DNA of 64,000 bases from Algoriphagus sp. (GTDB lineage Bacteria > Bacteroidota > Bacteroidia > Cytophagales > Cyclobacteriaceae). Within the stretch, counting starts at the first letter, position 1. Each line of letters begins with the position of its first letter. The DNA is taken from NCBI RefSeq assembly GCF_030694375.1, contig NZ_JAUXYL010000046.1, positions 186,001 through 250,000 on the forward strand, given 5' to 3'. The notes below the pieces were generated by a model. It saw nothing but the letters and a program-made list of their open reading frames with translations, was not told the origin of the DNA and did not search any database. Both the position numbers and the translations under genes were made by a program. Positions 55,257 through 63,648 of this stretch are shown piece by piece.

Positions 55257-56378
55257 TTGAAAAAAACTATCATAATCATTCTAATGACCTTTATTTCTCT
55301 GGGAGGAATTTCCCAAACCCGCCCACGTGAACTCGGTATTCCCTTTGGCGTGCTACCCACGGGCCAGCTTAACTCCATCACAGATGTGAAAGGCTTGAAA
55401 GTCGGCCATTTTACTATAATCGAAGGGGAGAATATCCGAACCGGCGTGACAGCAATTTTGCCTCATGGAGGAAATCTTTTTCAGGAGAAAGTGCCAGCGG
55501 CCATTTTTGTGGGAAATGGATTCGGCAAGTTGGCCGGAGTGACGCAGGTACAGGAGTTGGGAAATATCGAGTCTCCGATCATTCTTACCAATACGCTTAG
55601 CGTTGCCGCGGGAATTGAAGGGGTGGTGCACTATTCGCTGTCCCAGCCGGGAAATGAACAAATCCAATCTGTCAATGCTGTGGTCGGAGAAACAAACGAC
55701 GGCTACCTGAATGACATTCGAGGGATGCATATTAGTTCAGATGAAGTCATTGAAGCTATTCAAAATGCCACATCCGGTCCTGTTGAAGAGGGGAATGTCG
55801 GTGCCGGAACGGGTACAGTTTGCTTTGGCTGGAAAGGAGGAATCGGGTCTTCTTCGCGAAAGCTGCCCGAAAGCCTCGGAGGATATACAGTTGGTGTTCT
55901 GGTCCAGACCAATTTTGGCGGAAACTTGCAGATTGCAGGTGTTCCCGTCGGGGAAAAGCTTGGAAAGTACCCTTTCAAAGATGCGCTGGAAAAGTCTGAC
56001 GGCAGTTGCATGATTATCGTGGCGACTGATGCTCCGGTTTTGGAGCGAAATCTGGAGCGCATGGCTCAGCGTGCGATGATGGGTTTGGCAAAGACGGGAG
56101 GAATCGCATCCAATGGCTCGGGAGATTATGTAATCGCTTTTTCCACAGCAGAGGGCCTGCGAATACCTCATTCTATTCCTTCTCAATTGCTTCAGAAAGC
56201 CGAATTTCTCGGAAATGATGACATGACTTCGCTTTTCCTCGCAGTAATCGAGGCAACAGAGGAAGCGATTATTAATTCACTTTTTGCAGCGGAAACGATG
56301 GTGGGAAAAGACGGAAGAAAAGTGGAGGCGTTGCCGAAGGAAAAAGTTTTAGATTGGGTGAAAAAGGGAAATCATTAA
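55257..56378 (+). CDS. P1 family peptidase (DmpA/aminopeptidase type)
   Basis: Self-processing Ntn-type aminopeptidase of 373 residues, TTG start chosen because the signal peptide begins there (KKTIIIILMTFISLGGISQ). Family landmarks: SITDVKGLKVGHFTI, GNGFGKLAGVTQVQELG, GAGTGTVCFGWKGGIGSSSR and the autocatalytic Ser in SNGSGDYVIAFST. It probably cleaves small peptides in the periplasm. It lies 19 bp past the toxin remnant. Confidence 0.9.
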   Translation: MKKTIIIILMTFISLGGISQTRPRELGIPFGVLPTGQLNSITDVKGLKVGHFTIIEGENIRTGVTAILPHGGNLFQEKVPAAIFVGNGFGKLAGVTQVQELGNIESPIILTNTLSVAAGIEGVVHYSLSQPGNEQIQSVNAVVGETNDGYLNDIRGMHISSDEVIEAIQNATSGPVEEGNVGAGTGTVCFGWKGGIGSSSRKLPESLGGYTVGVLVQTNFGGNLQIAGVPVGEKLGKYPFKDALEKSDGSCMIIVATDAPVLERNLERMAQRAMMGLAKTGGIASNGSGDYVIAFSTAEGLRIPHSIPSQLLQKAEFLGNDDMTSLFLAVIEATEEAIINSLFAAETMVGKDGRKVEALPKEKVLDWVKKGNH

Positions 56379-56381
56379 TTC

Positions 56382-57758
56382 TCACATCCTTATTCGCCAT
56401 TCCTTCGGAAAATAGTTATTCACACGATTTCCCAAGTTTTTGACCCAACCCAGCGGAAGATTTTGATAAGTCATCAGCACCCAGCCAATAGGCAGATCGG
56501 CGATTTCCTGATCGTTTTTTCGGAGAAAATCCAAAGCTTGGTCCAAGTTGAGTTCGTGGGTAGCGAAACCATTTTTTGGCAAGGTGGAAAGTGCCCATTC
56601 GTGGCTCGGAATCCAGTCGTTTTTTTGCTTTTTCCCCAACTCTACTCCGAAATACCGCAAACTCAGATGCAATGCAATCCGCTCAAAATGTCTGAAAAAG
56701 GCTTGGTTAATTCTGAATATTGAGTCGTTGAGACTGTAGTATTTGCCTTTTCCTTCGAATCCTAATTCTGTATCGAATCCTAGTTCTTCCCGCTCATTGA
56801 TGGATTTCAGAACTGGGTGTTTGAAGTCCTTGATTTTTCCAGGTTCCTGCGAGGAGGCGGAATCTGGCCGCTTTAGAATGGTGATAAAAAAGCCCTCACC
56901 TTCTACCTTATGAGGGAAAAATCGGTATCCGAAAAATGTCCCATCGGGAGTTTCCACTTGAGATTCTACGATATTCCAACTTGGGTCGAACGGAATTTGA
57001 ACGGGTTCAAAAGCAAATTCCTCCGTAAGAAATTGGATCATTTCCTCGTTTTCCTGCTTATTGAAAGTGCAAGTTGAATAGATTAAGTAACCACCCCCTT
57101 TGACCAAGGCCCCGGCCTTGTCCATGATCCGCTTCTGTCTCGATGAGCAAAGATTGACATGATCAGGTGACCACTCTTCCCGGGCTTGTGGATCTTTTCT
57201 GAACATCCCTTCGCCGGAGCATGGAGCATCCACCAAGACCAATTCAAAAAAACCTTCCAAGGGCTCAAAATGGTCAGGATCATTGTTGGAGACGATGATA
57301 TTTCCCAATCCCCACTTGATGGCATTTTCTTTAAGGGTTTGGGCCCGCGATTGTATGACTTCGTTGGCTACCAGAAGGCCTTCACCTCCTAAATAAGCGG
57401 AAAGCAATGTGCTTTTTCCGCCAGGTGCTGCGGCCAAATCAAGATAAATTCCTTTGGGAATCTGAAGGCTATCAAGGATATGTTCGATAAACATAGACGA
57501 AGCTTCCTGCACGTAATAGGCGCCTGCCTGAAATGCGGGGTCAAGGGTGAAACTTGGGCGATCTTCTAGAAAAAAACCTTGTCTGGACCAAGGAATTGGA
57601 GAATTTGGCCAGTTTAGAGTGAACGGTTTGGCCGAATTCAGACGAATGGAGGTACGTGGTGTTTGGTTGACTGCAGTTTTAAAAGCTTCGAATTCTTCTT
57701 TTCCCAAAAGTGAAAACATTTGAGACTCGAATTCTGCGGGCAGTTTTATTTCGGACAT
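56382..57758 (-). CDS. rRNA cytosine-C5 methyltransferase, RsmF-like
   Basis: 458 residues of the NOL1/NOP2/Sun type. The SAM site is LDLAAAPGGKSTLLSA. Catalytic cysteines are in DAPCSGEGMFRKDP and YSTCTFNKQENEEM. A C-terminal RNA-binding part resembles the RsmF/YebU end. Methylates a cytosine of 16S rRNA in the known family members. Its start lies 4 bp behind a TATCTTTG box, suggesting a near-leaderless transcript. Confidence 0.92.
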   Translation of the reverse strand: MSEIKLPAEFESQMFSLLGKEEFEAFKTAVNQTPRTSIRLNSAKPFTLNWPNSPIPWSRQGFFLEDRPSFTLDPAFQAGAYYVQEASSMFIEHILDSLQIPKGIYLDLAAAPGGKSTLLSAYLGGEGLLVANEVIQSRAQTLKENAIKWGLGNIIVSNNDPDHFEPLEGFFELVLVDAPCSGEGMFRKDPQAREEWSPDHVNLCSSRQKRIMDKAGALVKGGGYLIYSTCTFNKQENEEMIQFLTEEFAFEPVQIPFDPSWNIVESQVETPDGTFFGYRFFPHKVEGEGFFITILKRPDSASSQEPGKIKDFKHPVLKSINEREELGFDTELGFEGKGKYYSLNDSIFRINQAFFRHFERIALHLSLRYFGVELGKKQKNDWIPSHEWALSTLPKNGFATHELNLDQALDFLRKNDQEIADLPIGWVLMTYQNLPLGWVKNLGNRVNNYFPKEWRIRM

Positions 57759-57762
57759 GAGG

Positions 57763-57770
57763 CAAAGATA
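57763..57770 (-). promoter_or_regulatory. TAnnTTTG box abutting the rRNA methyltransferase start
   Basis: TATCTTTG on the minus strand ends 4 bp before the start codon at 57758. Third case in this window of a -7 box placed directly on a start codon. Confidence 0.45.
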
Positions 57771-57775
57771 GGGAT

Positions 57776-57898
57776 CAGTAGGCAGTATTTAGTAAGCAGT
57801 TAGCAGGCGGTAGAAAGCAATGGGCAGATTCTAATAGGCGTTCAGCAGTGTTCATTTGCAAATTTTTTGCCTACTGCCAACTGGCTACAGCCTACTCC
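57776..57898. repeat. imperfect dyad of GTAGGCAGT words
   Basis: Left arm 57776-57814 (CAGTAGGCAGT..., AAGCAGTTAGCAG) and right arm 57868-57898 are loosely inverted copies built of AGTAGGC/CAGTTGGCAG words. Like the CACAGATT element it is a quasi-periodic word repeat with an inverted partner, here in the gap between the rRNA methyltransferase and DUF1304 genes. Confidence 0.55.
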
Positions 57899-57933
57899 AA
57901 AATTTCTTATCTTGATGATAAACTAGCGAATCT

Positions 57934-58299
57934 ATGGATCTACTCACCAACATCGTCATCGGCTTGGTAGCCGCACTTCATCTGTATTTTTTATGGTTTG
58001 AAATGTTTGCCTGGGAGACCACAGGAAGGAAAATATTTCGTCAAATGCCTGCAGAAATGTTCCCAAAAACAAAAGCGTTAGCGGCAAATCAGGGATTGTA
58101 TAATGGGTTTTTAGTGGCTGGGTTGGTCTGGTCCTTGGTGATTTTAGATCCGGTTTGGGCGGATAAGGTGGCCTTGTTTTTCCTGACCTGTGTGCTGATC
58201 GCAGGAATTTTCGGAGCGATCACTGCTAGCAAAAAAATCTTTTATGTACAGGGCCTACCGGCACTGGTAGGAATTGTTTTGATTATTTTTAACCGCTGA
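57934..58299 (+). CDS. DUF1304 family membrane protein
   Basis: 121 residues with four hydrophobic helices and the family opening VAALHLYFLWFEMFAWET, then NQGLYNGFLVAGLVWSL and IFGAITASKKIFYVQGLPAL. Function unknown. The last codons and the stop codon (AAC CGC TGA) are the first bases of the following AACCGC repeat, so the repeat overlaps this gene's end. Confidence 0.9.
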   Translation: MDLLTNIVIGLVAALHLYFLWFEMFAWETTGRKIFRQMPAEMFPKTKALAANQGLYNGFLVAGLVWSLVILDPVWADKVALFFLTCVLIAGIFGAITASKKIFYVQGLPALVGIVLIIFNR

Positions 58300-58434
58300 G
58301 ACGCGGTGTACGCGGAGGATTTTGCTCGCAAGCTCGCTTAATTTTCGTCAATTCAAATACAACTTATTTTCCAATAGCTATAGTTTAACTGGCAACATTT
58401 ATTCTCCCCAGAAAAGCGAAGAACGCAGAGAAAC
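58285..58434. repeat. repeat B, left side of the second GxxExxY gene
   Basis: TTTTTAACCGCTGAGACGCGG (58286-58306) starts a 150-bp stretch ending in CGCAGAGAAACC next to the GxxExxY stop codon. Its start pairs loosely with the complement of the right side at 58901-58930 (shared spacing TTTT-A-CCGC-AG-CGC-CGC). The stop codon of DUF1304 lies inside it. Confidence 0.6.
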
Positions 58435-58812
58435 CTAAAGATTATTTACTACTCGCTTCAATCCATTAACCAGTTTGGCAGAATTAAAATTGATTAATAA
58501 TCCAAGCTTGAGATTTGTTAGTTTAAGGTAAGTCAGAATCTGTGCAGTATGAATGTCAGAAAATTCATCAACTGCCTTTATCTCAATAATTACTTTCTCC
58601 TCAACAAGAATATCGATCCTGTACCCCGCTTCTAATCGTAACCCTTTATAGGAAATAGGCAAAGCAACTTGTGATTTAACATTTAGCCCCATTTGCCTTA
58701 ATTCAAAAAGAAGACAGGCTTCGTAGCTACTCTCGAGCAAACCCGGTCCAAGATGTTTATGAACTTCGATTGCTGCACCAATTATTTGAGATGAAATTTC
58801 ATTTTCTGACAT
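58435..58812 (-). CDS. GxxExxY protein, PD-(D/E)XK nuclease fold (copy 2)
   Basis: 125 residues, collinear with copy 1 at 36387 with all key positions at the same numbers: G-L-L-E-S-S-Y at 24-30, Asp67, Glu77-Ile-Lys79 and Gln91. About half of the residues are identical by eye. Flanked by a different repeat family (B) on both sides. No neighbour suggests a partner. Confidence 0.92.
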   Translation of the reverse strand: MSENEISSQIIGAAIEVHKHLGPGLLESSYEACLLFELRQMGLNVKSQVALPISYKGLRLEAGYRIDILVEEKVIIEIKAVDEFSDIHTAQILTYLKLTNLKLGLLINFNSAKLVNGLKRVVNNL

Positions 58813-58900
58813 AAAACAATGTGTTTAAAAAGCGCTAAAAAACGACCATTAAGCTAACTAAAATTTCGCAGTAAATGAATTAAAAAAATCTTCAACTTAT

Positions 58901-58930
58901 CTTTGCGAACTTTGCGCCTTTGCGGTAAAA
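58901..58930. repeat. repeat B, right side of the second GxxExxY gene
   Basis: CTTTGCGAACTTTGCGCCTT continues TGCGGTAAAA. On the complement it reads TTTTACCGCAAAGGCGCAAAG, a word-repeat widespread in Bacteroidota intergenic DNA, oriented inversely to the left side at 58285. Confidence 0.6.
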
Positions 58931-58932
58931 TC

Positions 58933-58957
58933 AAAAAAAAGAGGCTTGCGCCCCTTT
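58933..58957 (-). terminator. terminator of the AAA+/VWA operon
   Basis: On the minus strand AAAGGGGC and GCCTCTTT (one G:U) form an 8-bp stem with a 4-base loop, followed by eight T. It begins 2 bp past the ATPase stop codon. Confidence 0.85.
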
Positions 58958-58958
58958 C

Positions 58959-60482
58959 TTAATTGTCATCTTCCTCATCAAAGTCATCCTCTCCCGGTCC
59001 CATATCAAACATCGAACTGAACAGATCCTTGAACTGAAGTCCGGTATCCAATAATTTTTTGCTCAATTGGGAGTACTCAGCCAGTCCGTGAAGCGCAAAC
59101 TCCATAAAGAACTCCTTTTCTTTTTCCGGCAGGTTCTTTACCAGTTGTGTGACTACTTCTTCCAATCCAGGTACTGAATGAAGTAGATTTTTATATTCCT
59201 TGTCAGGCTGGGAGGCCAGGATGTCCAGCACATTTCCTTCCCCAAACCATGACAGTGGCAGCACATAAGGATTACCGCTTTTGTCTTTCTTCTTTTGTTC
59301 AGGAGACGGGAAATAATTCACGAACTGTGTGCGGATAGCTTTTCCGATCAAATTGTAAGCGACCAATCCTGCACCTTCCTGCTCACCTTCGTAGACCAAT
59401 TCCACTTTTCCGGTAATGGCTGGAATCACACCGATCAGATCAGCAATCCGCACCATGGTATTGGATTCTCCGTTCATGTAGAGCCTTCGCTCAGCTGCGG
59501 AAATCAGGTTTTCGTAGGCAGAAATTGTCAATCGAGCGGAAACTCCACTTTTTTCATCCACAAACTCTGACCCTCTTGCCTCGATCGCAATCTGTTCGAT
59601 GAGATCTTTCATCAGTTCAGGCACATGGATATTCTCCACAGGTTTTCCTTTCAGATTGGCTTCTTGAGCGGTGATCCGGCGGCCGATCTCGATGGATTTT
59701 GGATAGTGTGTGATGATTTGGCTTTCGATCCGGTCTTTTAGTGGCGTCACGATACTGCCACGGTTGGTATAGTCCTCCGGATTGGCAGTAAAAACAAACT
59801 GGATGTCCAAAGGTAACCTCAACTTGAAGCCACGAATCTGAATGTCTCCTTCCTGCAGAATATTAAACAGAGCGACTTGAATTCTTGCCTGCAAATCAGG
59901 CAATTCATTGATCACGAAGATCGAACGATGCGATCTTGGGACAAGTCCATAATGGATCACGCGTTCGTCGTTGTAGCTGAGCTTCATGGTAGCAGCTTTG
60001 ATTGGATCCACGTCACCGATAAGATCGGCAACGGATACATCCGGTGTGGCGAGCTTTTCGGTATAGCGATCCTCACGATGCCACCAGATGATCGGGGTAT
60101 CGTCTCCTTTTTCTTCTATCAAATTCTTCGCAAAAGTGGAAAGTGGTTGCAGTGGATCATCATTTAATTCGGAGCCAAAAACGACCGGAACATACTCGTC
60201 CAGCAGATGCGTCATCATCCGTGCAATTCGCGTTTTGGCTTGACCTCGAAGACCGAGTAGATTGATATTGTGTCGGGAAAGAATGGCCCGCTCTATGTCA
60301 GGAATTACGGTGTCCTCATATCCCCAAATTCCTTCGAAGACATTCTCTTTTCGCTTGATTTTCAGAATGAGATTATCACGCAGTTCTTCTTTGATGGATT
60401 TTGGAGTGTATCCGGAAGCTTTGAGCTGTCCGAGGGTTTTGATTTGTAAGAGTTGGTGACCGGTAAGTTTTTGGTAGTCCAT
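58959..60482 (-). CDS. magnesium-chelatase-like AAA+ ATPase
   Basis: 507 residues. Walker A is LLGLRGQAKTRIARM (GxxGxxKT). The Walker B region is IFVINELPDL, with Asn in place of the usual first Asp, and the sensor is FTANPEDYTNRGS. These are features of BchI/MoxR-related ATPases acting with VWA proteins. It ends in an acidic tail (PGEDDFDEEDDN). The VWA gene is 2 bp upstream in the same operon, so the pair likely acts as an ATP-driven chaperone or chelatase. The substrate is unknown; cobalt or magnesium chelation is unproven here. Confidence 0.9.
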   Translation of the reverse strand: MDYQKLTGHQLLQIKTLGQLKASGYTPKSIKEELRDNLILKIKRKENVFEGIWGYEDTVIPDIERAILSRHNINLLGLRGQAKTRIARMMTHLLDEYVPVVFGSELNDDPLQPLSTFAKNLIEEKGDDTPIIWWHREDRYTEKLATPDVSVADLIGDVDPIKAATMKLSYNDERVIHYGLVPRSHRSIFVINELPDLQARIQVALFNILQEGDIQIRGFKLRLPLDIQFVFTANPEDYTNRGSIVTPLKDRIESQIITHYPKSIEIGRRITAQEANLKGKPVENIHVPELMKDLIEQIAIEARGSEFVDEKSGVSARLTISAYENLISAAERRLYMNGESNTMVRIADLIGVIPAITGKVELVYEGEQEGAGLVAYNLIGKAIRTQFVNYFPSPEQKKKDKSGNPYVLPLSWFGEGNVLDILASQPDKEYKNLLHSVPGLEEVVTQLVKNLPEKEKEFFMEFALHGLAEYSQLSKKLLDTGLQFKDLFSSMFDMGPGEDDFDEEDDN

Positions 60483-60484
60483 GC

Positions 60485-61585
60485 TTAGAAGCGTTTGGTT
60501 CGGTTTCGTCTGTAATCTTCAAAAATTAAATCTCCAAGCCCTTTGAGGCTGGAGTAATAGGCATTTCCGTTGTTGACTTTGGTGAATTCCTTCACGAACT
60601 CTTTCAGGTAAGGGTCAGAAGCGATCATGAAAGTGGTCACGGGAATTTTCAGCTTTCGACATTGAGCAGCCAGTTTCAGCGTTTCGGCCAAGATTTTACT
60701 GTCAATCCCAAAAGCATTTTTGTAGTATTTGATACCGACTTTCAGGCAGGTGGGCTTGCCATCGGTGATCATGAAGATCTGCTTGTTTGGATTCTTTCTC
60801 CTGCGGAGTAAATCCATGGCAAGCTCCAACCCGGCAACGGTATTGGTGTGGTAAGGTCCCACTTGCAGGTAAGGCAAATCCTTGATTTCGATCTGCCAGG
60901 CATCATTTCCAAATACAATAATGTCGAGCGTATCTTTTGGATAGCGTGTTTTAATGAGTTCAGCCAGAGCCATCGCCACTTTCTTTGCAGGAGTAATCCG
61001 ATCTTCTCCATATAATATCATCGAGTGCGAAATATCGATCATCAGTACTGTGGAGGTCTGCGATCGGACTTCATTTTCCATCACTTCCAAATCATTCTCG
61101 GTGAGCAGGTAATCACCTGAAAACCCGTGATTGGCCTGTGCATTCCGCAGGGAATCGGTCAGGGCAATTTGATCAAGATTGTCTCCGAATTCAAAAGCAC
61201 GACGGTCGGTGCCCCGTTCATCACCTGTTCCTGAATGCGTGGTTTTATGCTGACCGGATTTGCCTCGCTTCAGTTTGCCGAAGATTTCCTCCAGCGCATT
61301 TTTGCGGATGTTTTGCTCTGCTTTTCCGGTGATCTTGAATTCCCCTTTTTGATTTTCTTCGGTGAGGTAGCCTTTGGATTTGAGGTCATCGATGAAGTCT
61401 CCAATTCCGTAGTTCGGATTGGTCATATTGTAGCGCTTGTCCAGATTGGTCAGCCAGCTGAGTGCCTCTGCGACATCTCCACCGGTCATTGTGACGAGTT
61501 GTAGGAATACGTTCAGGAGATTCTCGAAGGTGTTTTTCTCCGGGTCATTGGGAGGAATATATTGGGTAAAGCGGAAGCCTTTCAT
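60485..61585 (-). CDS. VWA domain protein, partner of AAA+ ATPase
   Basis: 366 residues. The C-terminal half is a von Willebrand A domain with the MIDAS motif DISHS (DxSxS) in VLMIDISHSMILYGEDR and the later ITDGKPT. The N-terminal half is helical and charged (KSKGYLTEENQKGEFKI), resembling the partner-binding part of MoxR-associated VWA proteins. It precedes the ATPase gene by 2 bp. Confidence 0.9.
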   Translation of the reverse strand: MKGFRFTQYIPPNDPEKNTFENLLNVFLQLVTMTGGDVAEALSWLTNLDKRYNMTNPNYGIGDFIDDLKSKGYLTEENQKGEFKITGKAEQNIRKNALEEIFGKLKRGKSGQHKTTHSGTGDERGTDRRAFEFGDNLDQIALTDSLRNAQANHGFSGDYLLTENDLEVMENEVRSQTSTVLMIDISHSMILYGEDRITPAKKVAMALAELIKTRYPKDTLDIIVFGNDAWQIEIKDLPYLQVGPYHTNTVAGLELAMDLLRRRKNPNKQIFMITDGKPTCLKVGIKYYKNAFGIDSKILAETLKLAAQCRKLKIPVTTFMIASDPYLKEFVKEFTKVNNGNAYYSSLKGLGDLIFEDYRRNRTKRF

Positions 61586-61720
61586 GTGTAGACGCTAGAT
61601 GTTAGACACAAGACACAAGATTTATTAGCTGGTATCGTGTATCAAGAAATAAAATACCTGGATTTATTGAAGGATTAACAAAGGGATGGGCTAGTGAGTT
61701 TAGTATTCCGAATAAATTCC

Positions 61721-61960
61721 ATGGAAAAGATGAAAAACTACTTCAGCGCAGTTGGAACCGTGACGGGGGTATTGATCCTGTTTGTGACCTTGATCCAGTT
61801 TAATGTAGCCTATTCGTTGATTTGGGCAATTTTCTTAGCTGGACCGTTTTTGGTTTTGTGGATGGTGTGGGCGGTTTTGGCTGCTCCCGTGGAGGTCAAG
61901 GAAACTTTTGAGGAGCAGTGGTATCAGGATCGGAAGGATTTAAGGAGGGGAGAGGGTTAA
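61721..61960 (+). CDS. small membrane protein of unknown function
   Basis: Start at ATG 61721 (MEKMKNYFSAVGTVTG) instead of 61694, which lacks a hydrophobic beginning. 79 residues with two transmembrane segments (VLILFVTLIQFNVAYSLIW and FLVLWMVWAVLAAPV) and a polar C-terminus. No family recognised. The stop codon abuts the PIN-toxin stop codon on the other strand. Confidence 0.6.
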   Translation: MEKMKNYFSAVGTVTGVLILFVTLIQFNVAYSLIWAIFLAGPFLVLWMVWAVLAAPVEVKETFEEQWYQDRKDLRRGEG

Positions 61961-62371
61961 TCATTTCGAGAAAAATTCCATAGGAGAAAGGACACGGATT
62001 TCTTTGGCATGTTTAAAGTCCTTTTTATCCCTTGTGACCAAAAAATCACATCTATTCATTAAAGCCGTATAGTACTGCAAGGCGTCTTCTTTGTCTTTAA
62101 AATCGGACTCTAAAGACTTATATATCAAATCTTTGCCAGCTGAAAGTATATCACAAGCTTTAAAAAAGTGACTCATTGTAAATTCAGAGTAAGGCAATTT
62201 GTATACATTGAATGCCAAGTAATAGAGATTTCCAATACTGCTTTCAGCTATTTGAAGTTTGGCTAGACCATTGGCATGCAAATCCAAAAATAATTTTGCT
62301 TCCTGGTAAAATGGCTCTCTTTTCCCAATGATGTCTAAGACCACATTTGTATCCAGAAAAATCTTAACCAT
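61961..62371 (-). CDS. PIN-domain toxin (VapC-like)
   Basis: 136 residues. The PIN acidic residues are visible: Asp7 in FLDTN, Glu in AESSIGN, the Glu-Asp pair in KDKEDALQYYTA and Asp in LVTRDKKDF. A site-specific RNase role fits VapC proteins. Overlaps the antitoxin gene by 8 bp, the usual toxin-antitoxin coupling. Confidence 0.9.
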   Translation of the reverse strand: MVKIFLDTNVVLDIIGKREPFYQEAKLFLDLHANGLAKLQIAESSIGNLYYLAFNVYKLPYSEFTMSHFFKACDILSAGKDLIYKSLESDFKDKEDALQYYTALMNRCDFLVTRDKKDFKHAKEIRVLSPMEFFSK

Positions 62372-62621
62372 ATTTTTCCTTCAAATATTTAGTCAAAGCT
62401 ACTTTGTCGGACTCTAGTGGTGCCTTAGTAGATTCCATTTCCTCCAATCTTTCTAAGAGTTTTTTAGCAGCAAGTTGCGATTCTGAGTATTGAACTGAAG
62501 GATCTTCCTTTTCAAAAATATCCTCAATCATCTTGGAAAGAGAAATCCCCTGACTTGACGCTTTCCTCTTGGCTTTTTCTACAACTTCTTTTTTGATCGT
62601 CAATGTAAGTTTCGTCTTCAT
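62364..62621 (-). CDS. antitoxin (DUF6364-like) of the PIN toxin
   Basis: 85 residues beginning with a ribbon-helix-helix-like part (KLTLTIKKEVVEKAKRKASS, ISLSKMIEDIFEKE) and a C-terminal arm rich in Leu, Glu and Lys that would bind the toxin. The pair of ACGTGT sites just upstream may be its operator. Confidence 0.85.
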   Translation of the reverse strand: MKTKLTLTIKKEVVEKAKRKASSQGISLSKMIEDIFEKEDPSVQYSESQLAAKKLLERLEEMESTKAPLESDKVALTKYLKEKYG

Positions 62622-62627
62622 GATTGC

Positions 62628-62652
62628 ACGTGTTTAAATGAAATATACGTGT
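62628..62652 (-). promoter_or_regulatory. direct ACGTGT repeat and -7-like box, toxin-antitoxin operator
   Basis: ACGTGT at 62628 and 62647 bracket a TATATTTC on the minus strand, one base from TAnnTTTG. Spaced 19 bp and lying 7-31 bp above the antitoxin start, they fit an autorepression site for the ribbon-helix-helix antitoxin. Confidence 0.45.
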
Positions 62653-62712
62653 CTTTTTCTCAATGTTTTCAATTTTCGCATTAAAATGATTTAAACTACT
62701 TTTCGAATCCCT

Positions 62713-63648
62713 ATGACTCCAGCCGATAAAAACGCCTCAATCCTCAAATCCACCGCCAAGCGACTGGGCTTTGATTTTTGTGGGATCGCCAAGGCGGAGT
62801 TTTTGGAGTCGGAGGCGCCGAGATTAGAAGATTGGTTGAATCGGAATTATCAGGGAAAAATGGGCTATTTGGCCAACCATTTTGACAAAAGATTGGACCC
62901 CACCAAACTCGTCGAAGGTGCTAAAATGGTCGTTTCGCTGATCTATAATTATTACCCCGAAAAACAACTTCCACATCAATCGGAGGACATCAAACTGGCA
63001 AAATACGCCTATGGGGAAGATTACCATAATGTGATTCGGACCAAGCTCACCGAGTTTTTGGAAGTGCTTCGGGAAGAAATCGGGGAAATCGGGGGTCGAT
63101 CCTTTGTCGATTCGGCACCTATCATGGAGCGACAATGGGCTCAGAAGGCAGGCTTAGGCTGGATCGGGAAAAACAGCCTGCTCCTTAATCGAGAAATGGG
63201 AAGTTTTTTCTTTTTGGCCGAGCTGATCATCGATCTCGAAGCGACTCCGGACGCGCCGCTGGTAAAAGACTACTGCGGAACCTGCACAGCTTGCATTGAT
63301 GCCTGTCCGACCGATGCGATTGTGCAGCCCGGAGTGGTGGACGGGTCTCGTTGTATTTCCTATTTGACGATTGAGTTGAAAGAAGCAATTCCCGATGAAT
63401 TTGCCGGAAAAATGGAAAATTGGGCTTTTGGCTGTGACATTTGCCAAGACGTTTGTCCCTGGAACAGTTTTTCCCGACCAAATCGGGAACCTGCTTTTCA
63501 GCCAAACGAGGAGTTGGCCAATTTTTCAAACAAGGAATGGTTCGAAATGACGGAGGAGACGTTTAGCCGGGTTTTTTCCAAATCTGCGGTGAAGCGCACC
63601 AAGTTTTCTGGACTAAAACGAAATGTGGATTTTTTGAGTCTCAAATAG
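62713..63648 (+). CDS. queG: epoxyqueuosine reductase
   Basis: Last step of queuosine synthesis: reduces epoxyqueuosine in tRNA, using a cobalamin and two 4Fe-4S clusters. The 311-residue protein has the cluster motifs [16 protein letters not shown] and [13 protein letters not shown]. Other QueG segments are [10 protein letters not shown] and [21 protein letters not shown]. It lacks the C-terminal HEAT extension of some QueG proteins. Its end overlaps the nadC stop tail-to-tail by 8 bp. Confidence 0.95.
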   Translation: MTPADKNASILKSTAKRLGFDFCGIAKAEFLESEAPRLEDWLNRNYQGKMGYLANHFDKRLDPTKLVEGAKMVVSLIYNYYPEKQLPHQSEDIKLAKYAYGEDYHNVIRTKLTEFLEVLREEIGEIGGRSFVDSAPIMERQWAQKAGLGWIGKNSLLLNREMGSFFFLAELIIDLEATPDAPLVKDYCGTCTACIDACPTDAIVQPGVVDGSRCISYLTIELKEAIPDEFAGKMENWAFGCDICQDVCPWNSFSRPNREPAFQPNEELANFSNKEWFEMTEETFSRVFSKSAVKRTKFSGLKRNVDFLSLK

